DNA of 64,000 nucleotides from Proteus terrae subsp. cibarius. GTDB lineage: Bacteria; Pseudomonadota; Gammaproteobacteria; Enterobacterales; Enterobacteriaceae. Positions 21,523 through 32,566 of the stretch are shown here, in pieces (the stretch's first letter is position 1; the number at the start of each line of letters is the position of its first letter). The stretch lies in assembly GCF_011045835.1 (NCBI RefSeq), contig NZ_CP047349.1, positions 2,108,001 through 2,172,000 of the forward strand, given 5' to 3'. The notes under the pieces are model-generated. The model saw only the letters and a program-made list of their open reading frames with translations, did not search any database and was not told the DNA's origin. The position numbers and the translations under genes are program-made.

Positions 21523-23826
21523 TTAGTTTTGCATTAAATGTGTAGCAATCAGTGCTTGCCCTAATGCAATACCACCGTCTCCGGCTGGTAACATCATAGG
21601 GGTAAGTACTTTTTTATTGTTTAATTTTTTCTTAAACAGATGTTTGAGTAATGTGTTATTTAACACACCGCCCGTAAGTACAATGGTGTCAATCTGATAT
21701 TTATCTGCATATTGCAATGCAATATCGCCTAAACCTTCAGCTAATAAATAATGAAATAACCATGCTTTTTCACTGACATTCAGCGCTACACTTTCCCACT
21801 GCGACCAAAAAACCGACAAATCAAGCACACTATTTTTTACTGGCATTAAATGCCCATACTGCTTAATTATTTCTGCCTGTTTTTCTTGATGGCACGCTAA
21901 TGCTGCTGTTTGTAGATAACAAGCCGCTTCACCTTCCCAACTTATCTCTTTAGGGGCTAATCCTAATGATGCTGAAACCGCATCAAAAAAACGCCCACAA
22001 GAAGAGGCTTTAGGTGAATTTAAGCCACGCTCTATGGCCTTACTTAATATCTGCAAATCATTGCTAGGCACCATTTGGGCGATTACACTACCTTGCCAAT
22101 CTTCAGAAAAAGTAGCTAAATGTGCGAACCAGTTTCGCCAAGGTTGAATTGAGGCAAGATTACCTCCGGGCATCGCAACAGCAGGAAGCCCCCCAACCCG
22201 CTCTGATTTTTGATAGTCCACCCACAGGCATTCCCCTCCCCATAGCGTGCCATCTTGTCCAAAACCTAATCCATCAAGCGCAATACCAATGACAGCACCT
22301 TGTTGATGTGTATGACCATGTTCGGCGAGACAAGAAACAATATGTGCATGGTGATGAGAGACTTCAATAACAGGAATATCTTGCTCTTGAGCAAACTGTT
22401 TACCCAACTGATGACTAATGTAGTTAGGATGCGCATCTATCGCTATCGCTTTAGGCGTAAAACGATAAATTTGCTGAAAGAGAGCCAACGATTTTATCAA
22501 CTGCTGTCGCACACTTAAATCATCAAGATCCCCTAAATGAGGCCCCATAATGGCTTGATGTTGGCGTAATAGGCAAAATACATTTTTGAGATCGCCTCCC
22601 ATCGCGAGTACTGAGGGTTGCTCTCCAAAATCTTCAGGTAATGAAATCGCATCTGGGACATAACCACGAGAGCGTCTGATCATCACACTCTTTTTACCCT
22701 CAATGCGAACAAGTGAGTCATCAGCTCTTTGTATGATCTCTCGATTGTGCATTAAGAATAAATCTGCAATATCTTTCAATTGCATTAAGGCATCTTCGTT
22801 ACTTAATGCCGGCGTATGACCTGATGCATTGCCTGATGTCATAACAAGTGGAATATTTGTGCCACGCGCTAATAGATGTTGCAACGGATTGGATGGCAAC
22901 ATAACACCAATTTCAGTTAATCCTGGCGCAATAAGCTCCGCAAGCTTAGGTGCAACTGTTTTGGGGATTAATACAATTGGGGCGGCAGTACTTTGCAACG
23001 TTTGGATAGCGGTTGGAAGAAAATCTGGATCTTGCTTATCTGCTTTAATTTGATCAATTCCGGTGAGCATCACAGCGAGTGGCTTCGCAGGTCGATATTT
23101 GCGCTCTCGTAATAATGCAACACTTTCATTATTGCGTGCATCACATACTAAATGAAAACCACCAATACCTTTAACTGCAACAATCTTTCCAGCAAGTAAC
23201 GCTTCACAAGCTTGAGTTAATGCAAGTTCTTTTATTGCTAACTCTTTTCCTTGATTATTTGCAAGCCAGATGTGAGGTCCACAAACAGGACATGCATTAG
23301 GCTGAGCATGAAACCGTCTATCTGCGGGATCTTCATATTCATGTTTACAGTCAGGGCAGAATGGAAACTCAGACATTGAAGTAAAAGGCCTATCGTAAGG
23401 CATTTTTTTTATGATAGTAAAACGAGGGCCGCAATGTGTGCAGTTGATAAAAGGATAATGATAACGACGATTTTGAGGGTCAAACAATTCATCAATACAA
23501 ACTTGGCAAGTTGTAGCATCAGGAACAACTTGTGTATCCATTTCGCCACCACCACTTTTTACAATAATAAAGTCTGTAGGCAACTGTTCCCATTGATAGG
23601 GTGATTCTTCTATTCGTTCAATGCGTGCTAGTGGTGGGCATTCTGCTTTTAATGCTTCGATAAAGAGCGCATTTTTAGGTGAAGGGGTTAAATGCACCAA
23701 TACACCTAAACTATCGTTACTTACTTGCCCTAATAAACCAAAACGATGGGCTAGTTGCCAAACAAATGGGCGAAACCCAACGCCTTGAACCTTTCCTTTC
23801 ACACGCAATGCAATGCCGTTACTCAT
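21523..23826 (-). CDS. hypF: hydrogenase maturation carbamoyltransferase
   Basis: HypF makes the CN ligands of NiFe-hydrogenases from carbamoyl phosphate, passing the carbamoyl group to HypE. The 767 residues hold, in order, an acylphosphatase domain (KVQGVGFRPFVW near residue 11), two zinc-finger CxxC blocks (about 110-185), a YrdC/Sua5-like domain with VKGIGGFHLVCDA, and a Kae1-like carbamoyltransferase domain with the metal-binding EVSHHHAHI. E. coli HypF has 750 residues. No other hyp or hydrogenase gene is in the window, so it is detached from the rest of the pathway. Confidence 0.96.
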   Translation of the reverse strand: MSNGIALRVKGKVQGVGFRPFVWQLAHRFGLLGQVSNDSLGVLVHLTPSPKNALFIEALKAECPPLARIERIEESPYQWEQLPTDFIIVKSGGGEMDTQVVPDATTCQVCIDELFDPQNRRYHYPFINCTHCGPRFTIIKKMPYDRPFTSMSEFPFCPDCKHEYEDPADRRFHAQPNACPVCGPHIWLANNQGKELAIKELALTQACEALLAGKIVAVKGIGGFHLVCDARNNESVALLRERKYRPAKPLAVMLTGIDQIKADKQDPDFLPTAIQTLQSTAAPIVLIPKTVAPKLAELIAPGLTEIGVMLPSNPLQHLLARGTNIPLVMTSGNASGHTPALSNEDALMQLKDIADLFLMHNREIIQRADDSLVRIEGKKSVMIRRSRGYVPDAISLPEDFGEQPSVLAMGGDLKNVFCLLRQHQAIMGPHLGDLDDLSVRQQLIKSLALFQQIYRFTPKAIAIDAHPNYISHQLGKQFAQEQDIPVIEVSHHHAHIVSCLAEHGHTHQQGAVIGIALDGLGFGQDGTLWGGECLWVDYQKSERVGGLPAVAMPGGNLASIQPWRNWFAHLATFSEDWQGSVIAQMVPSNDLQILSKAIERGLNSPKASSCGRFFDAVSASLGLAPKEISWEGEAACYLQTAALACHQEKQAEIIKQYGHLMPVKNSVLDLSVFWSQWESVALNVSEKAWLFHYLLAEGLGDIALQYADKYQIDTIVLTGGVLNNTLLKHLFKKKLNNKKVLTPMMLPAGDGGIALGQALIATHLMQN

Positions 23827-23875
23827 AGGATCACCAAATCAAAATAAATTTAAGCTTATTCTAGTTTAGTGATTA

Positions 23876-24988
23876 TCAACAACTTTCATTTAGATCAGAA
23901 AAAGTGGAATTAGGTAGATTTATCATCACTTCAACAGTCACTCTTGGTGCAATTGCACACAATAATTCGTAACCAATAGTGCCACATGCCGTTGCGACAT
24001 CATCAACAGGCAATTGCTCTCCCCATAATTCAACCGGACTCCCGTAACTTACATCAGGAAAATCCGTTACATCAACGGTTAGCATATCCATAGAGATACG
24101 CCCGACCAATTGTGTTTTATGCCCATTAACAATAACGGGTGTACCGTCTGGCGCATGTCTTGGATAACCATCAGCATAACCACAGGCAACAACAGCGATC
24201 CGCATATCACGCTCAGCGGTATATCGGCTACCATAGCCTATCTGCTCACCTTTTTTGACTTGTTGAATAGCTAATATCTCACTATTAAATGCCATTACGG
24301 GTTGTAAATCGAAATCAGCAATATCTTGCCAAACACCTGAAGGCGAAACACCATATAAAATAATGCCCGGACGCACCCAATCTTGATAAGTTTCAGGATC
24401 AAACAGTATTGCGGCTGAATTTGCCAAACATCGAGGTAATTCATTTACCATAGCTTGATTAATGGTATTTTTCTGTGCCCCCATATTCAATCCCGTATCT
24501 GCATTAGCAAAATGAGACATTTGAATAATAGAACCAATATTTTTGATACTTTTTGCACGAGCAATTGCTTGCTTATAAGTGTCTGGTCGGTAGCCCAGCC
24601 GATTCATTCCACTATTAAGCTTAAGGTAGATGTTAATGGGCCTTTCTAATTGTGCATTTTCTATAGCATCAAATTGCCAATCAGAATGAATTGTTGTCGT
24701 TAAGGAATAACGTTCTAATAAATAGACATCTTCTGGCTTAAAAAAACCTTCCAGCAAAAGGATAGGCCCTACCCATCCTTGCTCTCTTAGCATAACAGCT
24801 TTGTCTAACTCAATTAATGCAAAACCATCAGTATGACTTAATGCAGGCCAAACACTGGATAATCCATGTCCATAAGCATCTGCTTTCACAACAGACCACA
24901 CTTTGCTGCCCTTGACTCTCTCTTTAATAACAGACAGATTATGGCTTAATGCATCGAGGTTAATGGTTACTTTTGTAGGTCTGGACAT
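23876..24988 (-). CDS. dadX: alanine racemase, catabolic type
   Basis: PLP enzyme that converts L-alanine to D-alanine. The PLP Lys is in SVVKADAYGHG (about residue 35) and the second catalytic base Tyr in GYGSRYTAERD. The 370 residues are slightly longer than E. coli DadX (356). It follows dadA by 13 nt on the same strand, so it forms the dadAX operon and supplies substrate for the dehydrogenase. I therefore prefer dadX over alr, though both activities are the same. AGGAA precedes the ATG. Confidence 0.94.
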   Translation of the reverse strand: MSRPTKVTINLDALSHNLSVIKERVKGSKVWSVVKADAYGHGLSSVWPALSHTDGFALIELDKAVMLREQGWVGPILLLEGFFKPEDVYLLERYSLTTTIHSDWQFDAIENAQLERPINIYLKLNSGMNRLGYRPDTYKQAIARAKSIKNIGSIIQMSHFANADTGLNMGAQKNTINQAMVNELPRCLANSAAILFDPETYQDWVRPGIILYGVSPSGVWQDIADFDLQPVMAFNSEILAIQQVKKGEQIGYGSRYTAERDMRIAVVACGYADGYPRHAPDGTPVIVNGHKTQLVGRISMDMLTVDVTDFPDVSYGSPVELWGEQLPVDDVATACGTIGYELLCAIAPRVTVEVMINLPNSTFSDLNESC

Positions 24989-25001
24989 GGTTTTTCCTCA
25001 A

Positions 25002-26306
25002 TTAATAAGCTGCATCAAGTTTTTGCCCCGGTAAGAGCAATTTAGTATTAAAGCCATCGATATACCGAAACACAGATAAATCATCAGCGGCAATAGCAGG
25101 TTTATTTCCTGAAATTAAATCAGCCAATAATTGGCCTGAGCCACATGCCATTGTCCAACCTAATGTGCCATGCCCTGTATTTAATGATAAATTGCGATAA
25201 GCCGTAGGCCCTACAATAGGCGTACCATCAGGCGTCATAGGTCTTAAACCGGTCCAAAATGTGGCTTTTTCAATATCACCACCACCTTGATAGAGATCTT
25301 GCACAACCATTTTTAATGTTTCACAGCGCGATTTTAAAATATCCAGATTAAAACCAACGACCTCCGCCATTCCACCGACACGAATTCGTTCATCAAAACG
25401 CGTTACCGCAATTTTATAGGTTTCATCTAAAATAGTGGATGTTGGTGCTCTTGAAGCATCAATAATCGGCATCGTAAGCGAATAACCTTTAAGAGGATAG
25501 ACTGGAATGGCGACTTTGTTTTTCAAAAACGCTGTTGAGTAAGAGCCCATGGCAACAACATAGTGATCGGCTGTTAATAATCCATCATGGCATTGAACAC
25601 CCGCAACTTTATCACCATCAAATAACAAATGTTTGATTTCTTTGTTAAATAGGAACGTAACACCGGCATCTTCTGCCATTTTAGCGAGTTTTTTCGTAAA
25701 AGTTTGGCAATCACCCGTTTCATCATTCGGTAAACGTAAACCACCTGTCAATTTGTGACTAACATGTTCAAGCGCTGGCTCTGCTAGTTTTAATTGATCC
25801 GCAGTTAACAACTCATAAGCAACACCCTCTTGCTTTAATACAGCAATATCATTGGCTGCATTATCAAATTGCTTTTGATCGCGAAAAAGTTGCAGAGTGC
25901 CACCTTGGCGCCCTTCATATTCAATACCAGTATCTTGGCGTAACTGGCGAATACAATCACGGCTATATTCAGCAATACGCACCATACGACTTTTATTCAT
26001 GGTGTAATGTGATGCATCACAATTACGTAACATTTGCCACATCCAACGTAACTGGAAAAGTGAGCCATCAGGTTTAATTGCTAATGGTGCGTGCTTTTGG
26101 AACATCCATTTAACTGCTTTTAATGGGATGCCCGGAGCACCCCAAGGGGTAGCATATCCTGGAGATATCTGACCTGCATTACCTGCACTAGTCTCTTCTG
26201 CTGCACTGTTTTGTCTATCAACAACAATGACTTCATGGCCTTGTTGCACAAGATACCACGCACTCGTTACACCAATAACGCCGCCACCTAAGATGATTAC
26301 TTTCAT
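25002..26306 (-). CDS. dadA: D-amino acid dehydrogenase small subunit
   Basis: Inner-membrane-associated FAD enzyme that oxidises D-alanine and other D-amino acids to keto acids. The FAD-binding [11 protein letters not shown] with the C-terminal [16 protein letters not shown] are diagnostic. Start at the Met of MKVIILGGG gives 434 residues (E. coli 432); an upstream in-frame Met would add 26 hydrophobic residues with no ribosome site and was rejected. First gene of dadAX. Confidence 0.96.
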   Translation of the reverse strand: MKVIILGGGVIGVTSAWYLVQQGHEVIVVDRQNSAAEETSAGNAGQISPGYATPWGAPGIPLKAVKWMFQKHAPLAIKPDGSLFQLRWMWQMLRNCDASHYTMNKSRMVRIAEYSRDCIRQLRQDTGIEYEGRQGGTLQLFRDQKQFDNAANDIAVLKQEGVAYELLTADQLKLAEPALEHVSHKLTGGLRLPNDETGDCQTFTKKLAKMAEDAGVTFLFNKEIKHLLFDGDKVAGVQCHDGLLTADHYVVAMGSYSTAFLKNKVAIPVYPLKGYSLTMPIIDASRAPTSTILDETYKIAVTRFDERIRVGGMAEVVGFNLDILKSRCETLKMVVQDLYQGGGDIEKATFWTGLRPMTPDGTPIVGPTAYRNLSLNTGHGTLGWTMACGSGQLLADLISGNKPAIAADDLSVFRYIDGFNTKLLLPGQKLDAAY

Positions 26307-26782
26307 GGCAAGACTCCAATAATTTACATTGATATAACATAAGAATAATATTCCATACACAAAAAGCCAATATAGAATAATCATCTAGACTAATAAAAAA
26401 GCAAATTTTAGAGTTAAATCACATTTGATTGCTATTCGACAAGTGATTTTCAAAAACAATTATTGAATTAACTCATAAAATCAACAAGATATAATTATCA
26501 CCATAAATTATAATAATATTGATTAGTAAATTATTTAAAATTGAAGGGATTTTAAGGTGTAAGAAGACAAAGCTGGGGTTTTATTAAAATCCAAGAATAG
26601 GCTTAATTTAAGATGATAAATCTTTAATTAACTCACTTTGGTTACTCTTTTTACTAAAAATAACCTATTTAAAGCATTGCCTAAAAAATGACTCTTTTTC
26701 ACTTTTTAAAAACATAAAAAAACCAGTACCACAAATTATAGGAATACTGGTTTTTTCTATTGTAATAAAGTAACAAACGTAA
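26307..26782. other. dadA upstream region and fadR downstream region
   Basis: About 475 bp. The dadA-proximal part should carry the dadAX promoter; such operons are known to be under Lrp and CRP control, but I could not define the sites. The fadR-proximal end holds the fadR terminator. No gene seen. Confidence 0.5.
26716..26756 (-). terminator. terminator of fadR
   Basis: The arms AAAAAACCAGTA and TACTGGTTTTTT enclose an AT-rich loop, giving a T-run on the minus strand 27 bp after the fadR stop. Confidence 0.82.
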
Positions 26783-27502
26783 TTAGCGTTTTACTTCTTC
26801 TAGATCACTAGGTAGTGGTGACTGTAAACTTTGCCAGATAATACCACTATCTTTACCATATTGGCGGACGCATTCCATGACATGCTCGACATCTTTTTGC
26901 TCACATAATACAGCCAGTTTTTTATAGAATGCTAACGCGAGTTCTTTGGCTTGAATATTTGAGAAATAATAACGGCCTACGCGCGTATAAAGCCCTTTTA
27001 AGCCATTTAAGATAAGACCATAAATTGGATTACCTGACGCAAACGCTAATCCACGGAAAATGTTGTAATCCAGTTCACTAAACTCATCAGCGCTATTTTC
27101 AGTGGTAAGCTCATGGTTTAAAACTTCAATACATTTTTCAGGGCTATTTCTAAATGCTGTACGTATAAAAATAGCTGAAATATTGGTTCTGACAGCCAAT
27201 AAATTATCTATTAACTGTGGTACTCGATCATGATCAAGACGAGCAACTGTTTCAAGGATATTAAGGCCAGATGTTTCCCAGAAATTGTTTACCTTCGTTG
27301 GCTTTCCGTGTTGAATTGTTAACCAACCATCACGAGCAAGGCGTTGTAACACTTCTCTTAATGTGGTTCTTGTAACACCGATTAATTCAGAGAGCTCACG
27401 TTCCGCTGGAAGAATAGATCCAGGAGGAAAACGATTATTCCAGATGCTTTCAACAATATACTCTTCCGCAAAACCTGCGGGGCTTTGAGCCTTAATAACC
27501 AT
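26783..27502 (-). CDS. fadR: fatty acid metabolism regulator FadR
   Basis: GntR-family regulator that represses beta-oxidation genes and activates fabA/fabB; long-chain acyl-CoA releases it. The 239 residues equal E. coli FadR. The N-terminal winged HTH (about 8-75) includes [36 protein letters not shown]. The C-terminal all-helical domain binds acyl-CoA. It is divergent from nhaB, as in E. coli. GGAAG precedes the ATG. Confidence 0.97.
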   Translation of the reverse strand: MVIKAQSPAGFAEEYIVESIWNNRFPPGSILPAERELSELIGVTRTTLREVLQRLARDGWLTIQHGKPTKVNNFWETSGLNILETVARLDHDRVPQLIDNLLAVRTNISAIFIRTAFRNSPEKCIEVLNHELTTENSADEFSELDYNIFRGLAFASGNPIYGLILNGLKGLYTRVGRYYFSNIQAKELALAFYKKLAVLCEQKDVEHVMECVRQYGKDSGIIWQSLQSPLPSDLEEVKR

Positions 27503-27735
27503 ATTTTTATTTCTTCCGAAGCGATTTTTCTGCTAATAATGGAAAAGATAATATCAGAATGCGTAATTTTGATATAGCTCAACCATCATTAAATAGTGAA
27601 TGGCATCATAAAACTTGATGTAGCTTTATCAATTTATTATTACTAATGCGCTTAATTTCACAGCGATTAGCGCGTACTATGGTTCAATTGCGTATCATTG
27701 CGCTTAAAATCTCTATTTGGAGGATGAGAAACCTA

Positions 27736-29280
27736 ATGGATATGAGTATAAGACAAGCACTACTAAAGAATTTTATGGGGAATTCCCCAGATTGGTATAA
27801 GCTTGCTATTCTTACTTTTTTAATTATCAACCCACTGATTTTTTTCTTTATTGACCCTTTTGTCGCCGGTTGGCTATTAGTTGTAGAATTTATTTTTACA
27901 CTAGCTATGGCGCTAAAGTGTTACCCGTTACAACCCGGAGGATTACTTGCCATTGAGGCTGTCATCATTGGTATGACTAGCCCAAAACAAATTGGTCATG
28001 AAATTGCCAACAACCTTGAAGTGATTTTGCTTCTTGTCTTTATGGTTGCAGGCATCTATTTTATGAAGCAATTATTGCTGTTTGCTTTTACTAAACTGCT
28101 GTTATCCATTCGTTCTAAACGAATGTTATCTATTGCCTTTTGCTTCGCAAGTGCATTTTTATCTGCCTTTTTAGATGCTTTAACCGTAATCGCGGTTGTA
28201 ATCAGTGTCTCTCTCGGTTTCTACTCTATTTATCATAATTTTGCCTCGAATCAATCAGGTGCAGAATTAAGTAATGATGGATTTATTGATACCGCAGAAA
28301 AAAAACAAACTTTAGAACAATTCCGTGCCTTTTTACGTAGCTTAATGATGCATGCTGGTGTCGGTACTGCGTTAGGTGGCGTAATGACCATGGTAGGTGA
28401 ACCACAAAACCTAATTATTGCAAAACATTTAGAATGGGATTTTGTGACCTTCTTTATCAGAATGTCACCTGTCACTATTCCTGTTTTCTTTGCTGGTCTT
28501 GTAGTGTGCTACTTAGTAGAACGCTTTAAGCTCTTTGGTTATGGTGCTGAATTACCTGATTTAGTTCGTAAAGTTCTAACTGAATACGACAGGAAAAACA
28601 GTGAAAAACGTACTTCGCAAGAAAAAGCTCAATTAATGATCCAAGCATTAATTGGTATTTGGTTGATTGTTGCTTTAGCGCTCCATTTAGCAGAAGTCGG
28701 TATTATCGGTTTATCTGTTATTATTCTTGCCACTGCATTTTGTGGGATCACAGAAGAACATGCTCTTGGTAAAGCATTTGAAGAAGCCTTACCTTTTACT
28801 GCATTATTGACCGTATTCTTCTCTATCGTTGCTGTTATTATTGACCAACAATTATTTGGCCCTATTATTCAGTTTGTTCTTCAAGCGTCAGAATCCTCAC
28901 AACTATCTCTTTTTTACCTCTTTAATGGTCTACTATCTGCTATTTCAGATAACGTGTTTGTAGGTACGGTTTATATCAGTGAGGCCTTAACTGCATTGCA
29001 AGATGGGTTAATTAGCCAATCACAATATGAGCATATTGGTGTTGCTATTAATACAGGTACAAACTTACCTTCTGTTGCGACCCCAAATGGTCAAGCTGCA
29101 TTCCTGTTCTTATTAACATCGGCACTATCACCGCTCATCCGTTTATCATATGGCCGAATGGTGATAATGGCACTGCCATACACGATTATAATGACATTAC
29201 TTGGTTTACTAGCTGTTGAGTTTTGGCTTGTTCCTGCAACACATTGGTTCTATGAAATTGGTTTAGTTGCTATTCCATAA
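27736..29280 (+). CDS. nhaB: Na+/H+ antiporter NhaB
   Basis: Inner-membrane antiporter that expels Na+ in exchange for protons. With the ATG at 27736 the protein has 514 residues (E. coli 513), starting [22 protein letters not shown], and about twelve hydrophobic segments. GAG 7 nt upstream and GGAGG 12 nt upstream support this start; the open frame reaches 30 codons further without conservation. It is divergent from fadR and upstream of dsbB, the enterobacterial order. Confidence 0.95.
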   Translation: MDMSIRQALLKNFMGNSPDWYKLAILTFLIINPLIFFFIDPFVAGWLLVVEFIFTLAMALKCYPLQPGGLLAIEAVIIGMTSPKQIGHEIANNLEVILLLVFMVAGIYFMKQLLLFAFTKLLLSIRSKRMLSIAFCFASAFLSAFLDALTVIAVVISVSLGFYSIYHNFASNQSGAELSNDGFIDTAEKKQTLEQFRAFLRSLMMHAGVGTALGGVMTMVGEPQNLIIAKHLEWDFVTFFIRMSPVTIPVFFAGLVVCYLVERFKLFGYGAELPDLVRKVLTEYDRKNSEKRTSQEKAQLMIQALIGIWLIVALALHLAEVGIIGLSVIILATAFCGITEEHALGKAFEEALPFTALLTVFFSIVAVIIDQQLFGPIIQFVLQASESSQLSLFYLFNGLLSAISDNVFVGTVYISEALTALQDGLISQSQYEHIGVAINTGTNLPSVATPNGQAAFLFLLTSALSPLIRLSYGRMVIMALPYTIIMTLLGLLAVEFWLVPATHWFYEIGLVAIP

Positions 29281-29306
29281 CAATAGATCCACAGTTACAC
29301 CACATT

Positions 29307-29345
29307 AATAGGACTTTTATTTGATGAAAGTCCTATTTTCTTCTT
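29307..29345 (+). terminator. terminator of nhaB
   Basis: The 11-bp arms AATAGGACTTT and AAAGTCCTATT are followed by a T-rich tail. Confidence 0.85.
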
Positions 29346-29458
29346 TAAAAGAAGCTTGAATGTAAATATTTGTGAAATAACAGGTTTTGACTTTTTTTGC
29401 GCTTGATTTTTGGGCAGAATATACACTTATTTTATTTAATATTTAAATGGACATTATT

Positions 29459-29983
29459 ATGCTGACTTCTCTTCGTCACTGGTCACAATGCCGTTTTTCA
29501 TGGCTGTTGCTTGCATTAACAGCAATAGGTCTTGAAGGCGCAGCTTTGTATTTTCAGTACGGAATGGAATTAATGCCTTGTGTAATGTGCGTCTATCAAC
29601 GCATCGCGGTATTAGGAATATTAGTTGCCGCATTGATTGGGGCAACCGCACCTAAAATGGCACTTATGCGTATGGCAGGTGGTTTCTTATGGATTTATTC
29701 TGCATACCGAGGAATTGAACTTTCTTGGGAACATACACAACTCATTCTGAATCCATCACCTTTTGCAACCTGTGACTTTTTTGTCACTTTACCCTCTTGG
29801 TTTGCTCTGCAAGATTGGTTCCCTGCTGTATTCCAAGCAACTGGTGATTGCTCTGTCAGCCAATGGCAATTCTTAACTTTAGAAATGCCACAATGGATGC
29901 TTATTATTTTCTCAGCTTATTTTGTTGTGGGTTTATTAGTATTAATGAGCCAAATAACAAGTTCTTTTAAAACAAAAGAATAA
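29459..29983 (+). CDS. dsbB: disulfide bond formation protein B
   Basis: Four-helix inner-membrane protein that reoxidises DsbA and passes electrons to quinones. Both redox pairs are present: PCVMC in the first periplasmic loop and the Cys of ATCDFF with that of TGDCS in the second. The Arg in VYQRIAV, which contacts the quinone, is kept. The ATG at 29459 is chosen because GGA lies 7 nt before it; the frame opens four codons earlier. About 174 residues (E. coli 176). Confidence 0.95.
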   Translation: MLTSLRHWSQCRFSWLLLALTAIGLEGAALYFQYGMELMPCVMCVYQRIAVLGILVAALIGATAPKMALMRMAGGFLWIYSAYRGIELSWEHTQLILNPSPFATCDFFVTLPSWFALQDWFPAVFQATGDCSVSQWQFLTLEMPQWMLIIFSAYFVVGLLVLMSQITSSFKTKE

Positions 29984-29989
29984 AAAAAG

Positions 29990-30026
29990 AAAATAGCCCT
30001 TAGCGATAAACTAAGGGCTATTTTTA
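29990..30026 (+). terminator. terminator of dsbB
   Basis: A 14-bp stem starting AAAATAGCCCTTAG with loop CGATAAA and a T-run follows the dsbB stop by 6 bp. Confidence 0.9.
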
Positions 30027-30068
30027 TAATAGATAATTAGTGATTAAAGATTCAACCCAAAATAAGCT

Positions 30069-30377
30069 TTAACCTGGTATACAAGCCCCTTCAATTAAAG
30101 CTTGTTCACTACAACGCTTACCATTAGCAAATTGACACACAGGTGTCTGACCACCATGTAATTCATAGTTTAAAGAAGGCACGCCACCTGAAAAGACACA
30201 GGTTGCCTTGGCTGATTCATCTAAGGGAATATCAAGGCTGGTTGTCGGTATTGTTCGACTCTTATTAACTACTTGTGTAGATGAATATTGTGTCTGTGTT
30301 GAATTACTGCATCCTGCAATAAAAGCAAAGCTAGTTAACATAAATAGATAACAAGCTGTTTTAAATTTCTTTTGCAT
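30069..30377 (-). CDS. DUF333-type outer membrane lipoprotein
   Basis: Small predicted lipoprotein of 102 residues. The signal peptide ends in the lipobox FIAGC, with lipid-attachment Cys23. The mature part carries the short cysteine-containing domain (from about ATCVFSGG to the end, with LNYELHGGQTPVCQFANGKRC) of the DUF333/YoaF group. The second in-frame Met is chosen because AGGG lies 8 nt upstream. Function is unknown; the residue after Cys is Ser, so sorting to the outer membrane is expected. Confidence 0.8.
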   Translation of the reverse strand: MQKKFKTACYLFMLTSFAFIAGCSNSTQTQYSSTQVVNKSRTIPTTSLDIPLDESAKATCVFSGGVPSLNYELHGGQTPVCQFANGKRCSEQALIEGACIPG

Positions 30378-30410
30378 CAAAGACACCCTAATTTTGTCCA
30401 GTTATTCCTA

Positions 30411-30743
30411 TTAGTGTGAAGCACTTTTGGATAGTAGATTTATAATTAAAACACCAGCAATAATCAAAGTCATACCAACAATGGCTGGTAAATCAAGTTT
30501 TTGTTGATAGAGAAACACCGCCGCAACAGAAACTAAAACTATCCCTAGACCACTCCATATTGCATAAGCAATACCTAATGGCATCACTCTTACCACTTGG
30601 GAAAGTGCCCAAAAAGAAAAACAGTAACCTATGACGACCACAATAGATGGATACAAACGACTAAAACCATCAGAAGCTTTCAGCATTGTTGTCGCAATCA
30701 CTTCAGATATAATTGCCAACATTAGGTAAGTTAATCCATTCAT
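30411..30743 (-). CDS. emrE: SMR family multidrug efflux pump, EmrE-like
   Basis: Four-helix small multidrug resistance protein (110 residues, as in E. coli EmrE) that exchanges protons for cationic compounds such as quaternary ammonium and ethidium. The key membrane Glu lies in IISEVIATTMLK at about residue 14. The segment YAIWSGLGIVLVS also fits the EmrE/QacE branch rather than the GdnSu-type (SugE/Gdx) branch. It is a single gene, so probably a homodimer. The exact substrate is inferred only from family. Confidence 0.85.
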   Translation of the reverse strand: MNGLTYLMLAIISEVIATTMLKASDGFSRLYPSIVVVIGYCFSFWALSQVVRVMPLGIAYAIWSGLGIVLVSVAAVFLYQQKLDLPAIVGMTLIIAGVLIINLLSKSASH

Positions 30744-30822
30744 TTTTTCGCCTTAATCCTATATAAAATCAATTTTGTGAATTCTATCACAAGCGAGATT
30801 AAGGATATTCATCTACAACAAA

Positions 30823-30858
30823 TAAAAAAGGCATCTTTCATATTGAATAGATGCCTTT
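30823..30858 (-). terminator. terminator of the sotB-like gene
   Basis: AAAGGCATCT and AGATGCCTTT form the stem; the minus strand then runs into a T-tract. It is 20 bp from the stop of the exporter gene. Confidence 0.82.
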
Positions 30859-30877
30859 ATATCGTGGAAATACTTAT

Positions 30878-32107
30878 TTAGTGTTGATGAAGCTGATTTT
30901 TTTGACGAGGTTCTCCGCCCATGGAAACACGATAGCGATTAAAGATAAAACCACACCAAACCACAGCAACAACACTTAATATTGTTCCTGCGTAGCCAAG
31001 ATTTGTCATACCAGCATGTAAGATAACTTGATTACCAATCAATGCTCCAGCGCCAATACCGATATTAAAAATACCTGAGTAAATGGACATGGCGATATCT
31101 GTTGCATCAGGGGCTAAATCAATCACTTTGACTTGCATTCCAAGACAAATGCACATAAAGCCGATGCCCCAAAATATAATCAGTGCAATAAATGACGTTA
31201 AACTTTGACTACTCATCATTAATAAGCTTAAACAGAATGTCAGCAGAATTAAGGCAAAGAACAAGAATGATGTTGGCATTTTGGTACTATAACGACTAAA
31301 TAAAATACTTCCCACAATACCTGCCCCTCCAAAAATAAGTAAAACCAATGTGGCAAAGTTTTGATCTAAATTGGCAATATCAACAACAAAAGGTTCTATA
31401 TAACTATAAGCGGTAAAGTGTGCAGTAACCGCGATTACAGTTAACAGAAAAATACCCATTAATGGTCCACGTTTTAATAACACGGGCACACTTTTTAATG
31501 ATCCCGAATGCTCACTTGGTAATAAAGGTAAATAGCGCATTAATGCAAACATGGTAATTAAAGCTAAAACACCAATTCCCATAAATGTTGCACGCCATCC
31601 TAACCACTGCCCAACAACACGGCCTAAAGGTAAACCAAGTACAGTTGCTAATGCAGTTCCTGTCGCTAATAAACCTAATGCTTGAGCTCGCTTACCCGCA
31701 GGCGCCACTCTAATAGCCAGTGATGCAGTAATCGACCAGAATACGGCATGAGAAAATGCAACACCAATACGCCCTACTAGCAACGATTTAAAATCCCATG
31801 CTACACCAGATAAAATATGACTTAAAATAAAGAGAATAAATAAAATAATAAGTAGCTTACGTCGCTCAACTTTGCTTGTCATTATCATTAAAGGCAAAGA
31901 CATCAAAGCAACAACCCAAGCATATATTGTGATCATTAAACCTGTTTGAGCCGGAAGCATGCCGAAGCTGTCAGAAATATCACTTAACAGTGCAACCGGA
32001 ACAAATTCTGTTGTATTAAAAACGAAAGCCGCAAATGATAATATTATTACTCTGATCCACGCTGTTTGACGGCTAACTTCATTTACATTTGATGTTGCGA
32101 TATTCAT
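30878..32107 (-). CDS. sotB: MFS sugar efflux transporter, SotB-like
   Basis: Twelve-helix major facilitator of the drug:H+ antiporter-1 group. Its 409 residues match E. coli SotB (396) closely in long stretches, for example [50 protein letters not shown] and the [25 protein letters not shown] loop. SotB exports arabinose and IPTG and limits sugar stress. No strong ribosome site is seen before the ATG. Confidence 0.88.
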   Translation of the reverse strand: MNIATSNVNEVSRQTAWIRVIILSFAAFVFNTTEFVPVALLSDISDSFGMLPAQTGLMITIYAWVVALMSLPLMIMTSKVERRKLLIILFILFILSHILSGVAWDFKSLLVGRIGVAFSHAVFWSITASLAIRVAPAGKRAQALGLLATGTALATVLGLPLGRVVGQWLGWRATFMGIGVLALITMFALMRYLPLLPSEHSGSLKSVPVLLKRGPLMGIFLLTVIAVTAHFTAYSYIEPFVVDIANLDQNFATLVLLIFGGAGIVGSILFSRYSTKMPTSFLFFALILLTFCLSLLMMSSQSLTSFIALIIFWGIGFMCICLGMQVKVIDLAPDATDIAMSIYSGIFNIGIGAGALIGNQVILHAGMTNLGYAGTILSVVAVVWCGFIFNRYRVSMGGEPRQKNQLHQH

Positions 32108-32566
32108 AATTAATTGATGCTTTCTTAAATTATATTGATATATATGCCATGCTTTTTACAGAAGCTTTTGTCTGATTTACTTTTCTTACTTGAGCTAAAA
32201 TGTATTTATTATATTGAAAATAAAAAAATAACATAAAGATAAAAATGTATTTTGTTAAAAACAAAAAATAAACTAACTTATCACTAAATCTCATTGCTAA
32301 AGCGAATCAGCTATCAATTTTAGCATCTCATATCATGATTTTAAATCCCCTTCGCAACTTCTTTTTAACGTTAACATAATCTTCTAATAGAGAGATTGTA
32401 GATATAAATGACCTATCACTATTTTATGTTGAAGAATAAAAACATGCTCTTTTCAAGAAAAATATATCGAATATTCATTGAATTAAGTTAAGAGATATTA
32501 ATTTAACAGTCCGAAATAATCTTACTGCTGGACAAAAGATAAATAAAAATAGAAAGGATATTGAGA
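32108..32566. other. gene-free AT-rich region upstream of sotB
   Basis: About 460 bp with A/T tracts and small AT-only inverted repeats (for example around ATTTTGTTAAAAACAAAA near 32255). It must include the sotB promoter and the end of the neighbouring transcript. I see no gene or recognisable operator. Confidence 0.45.
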
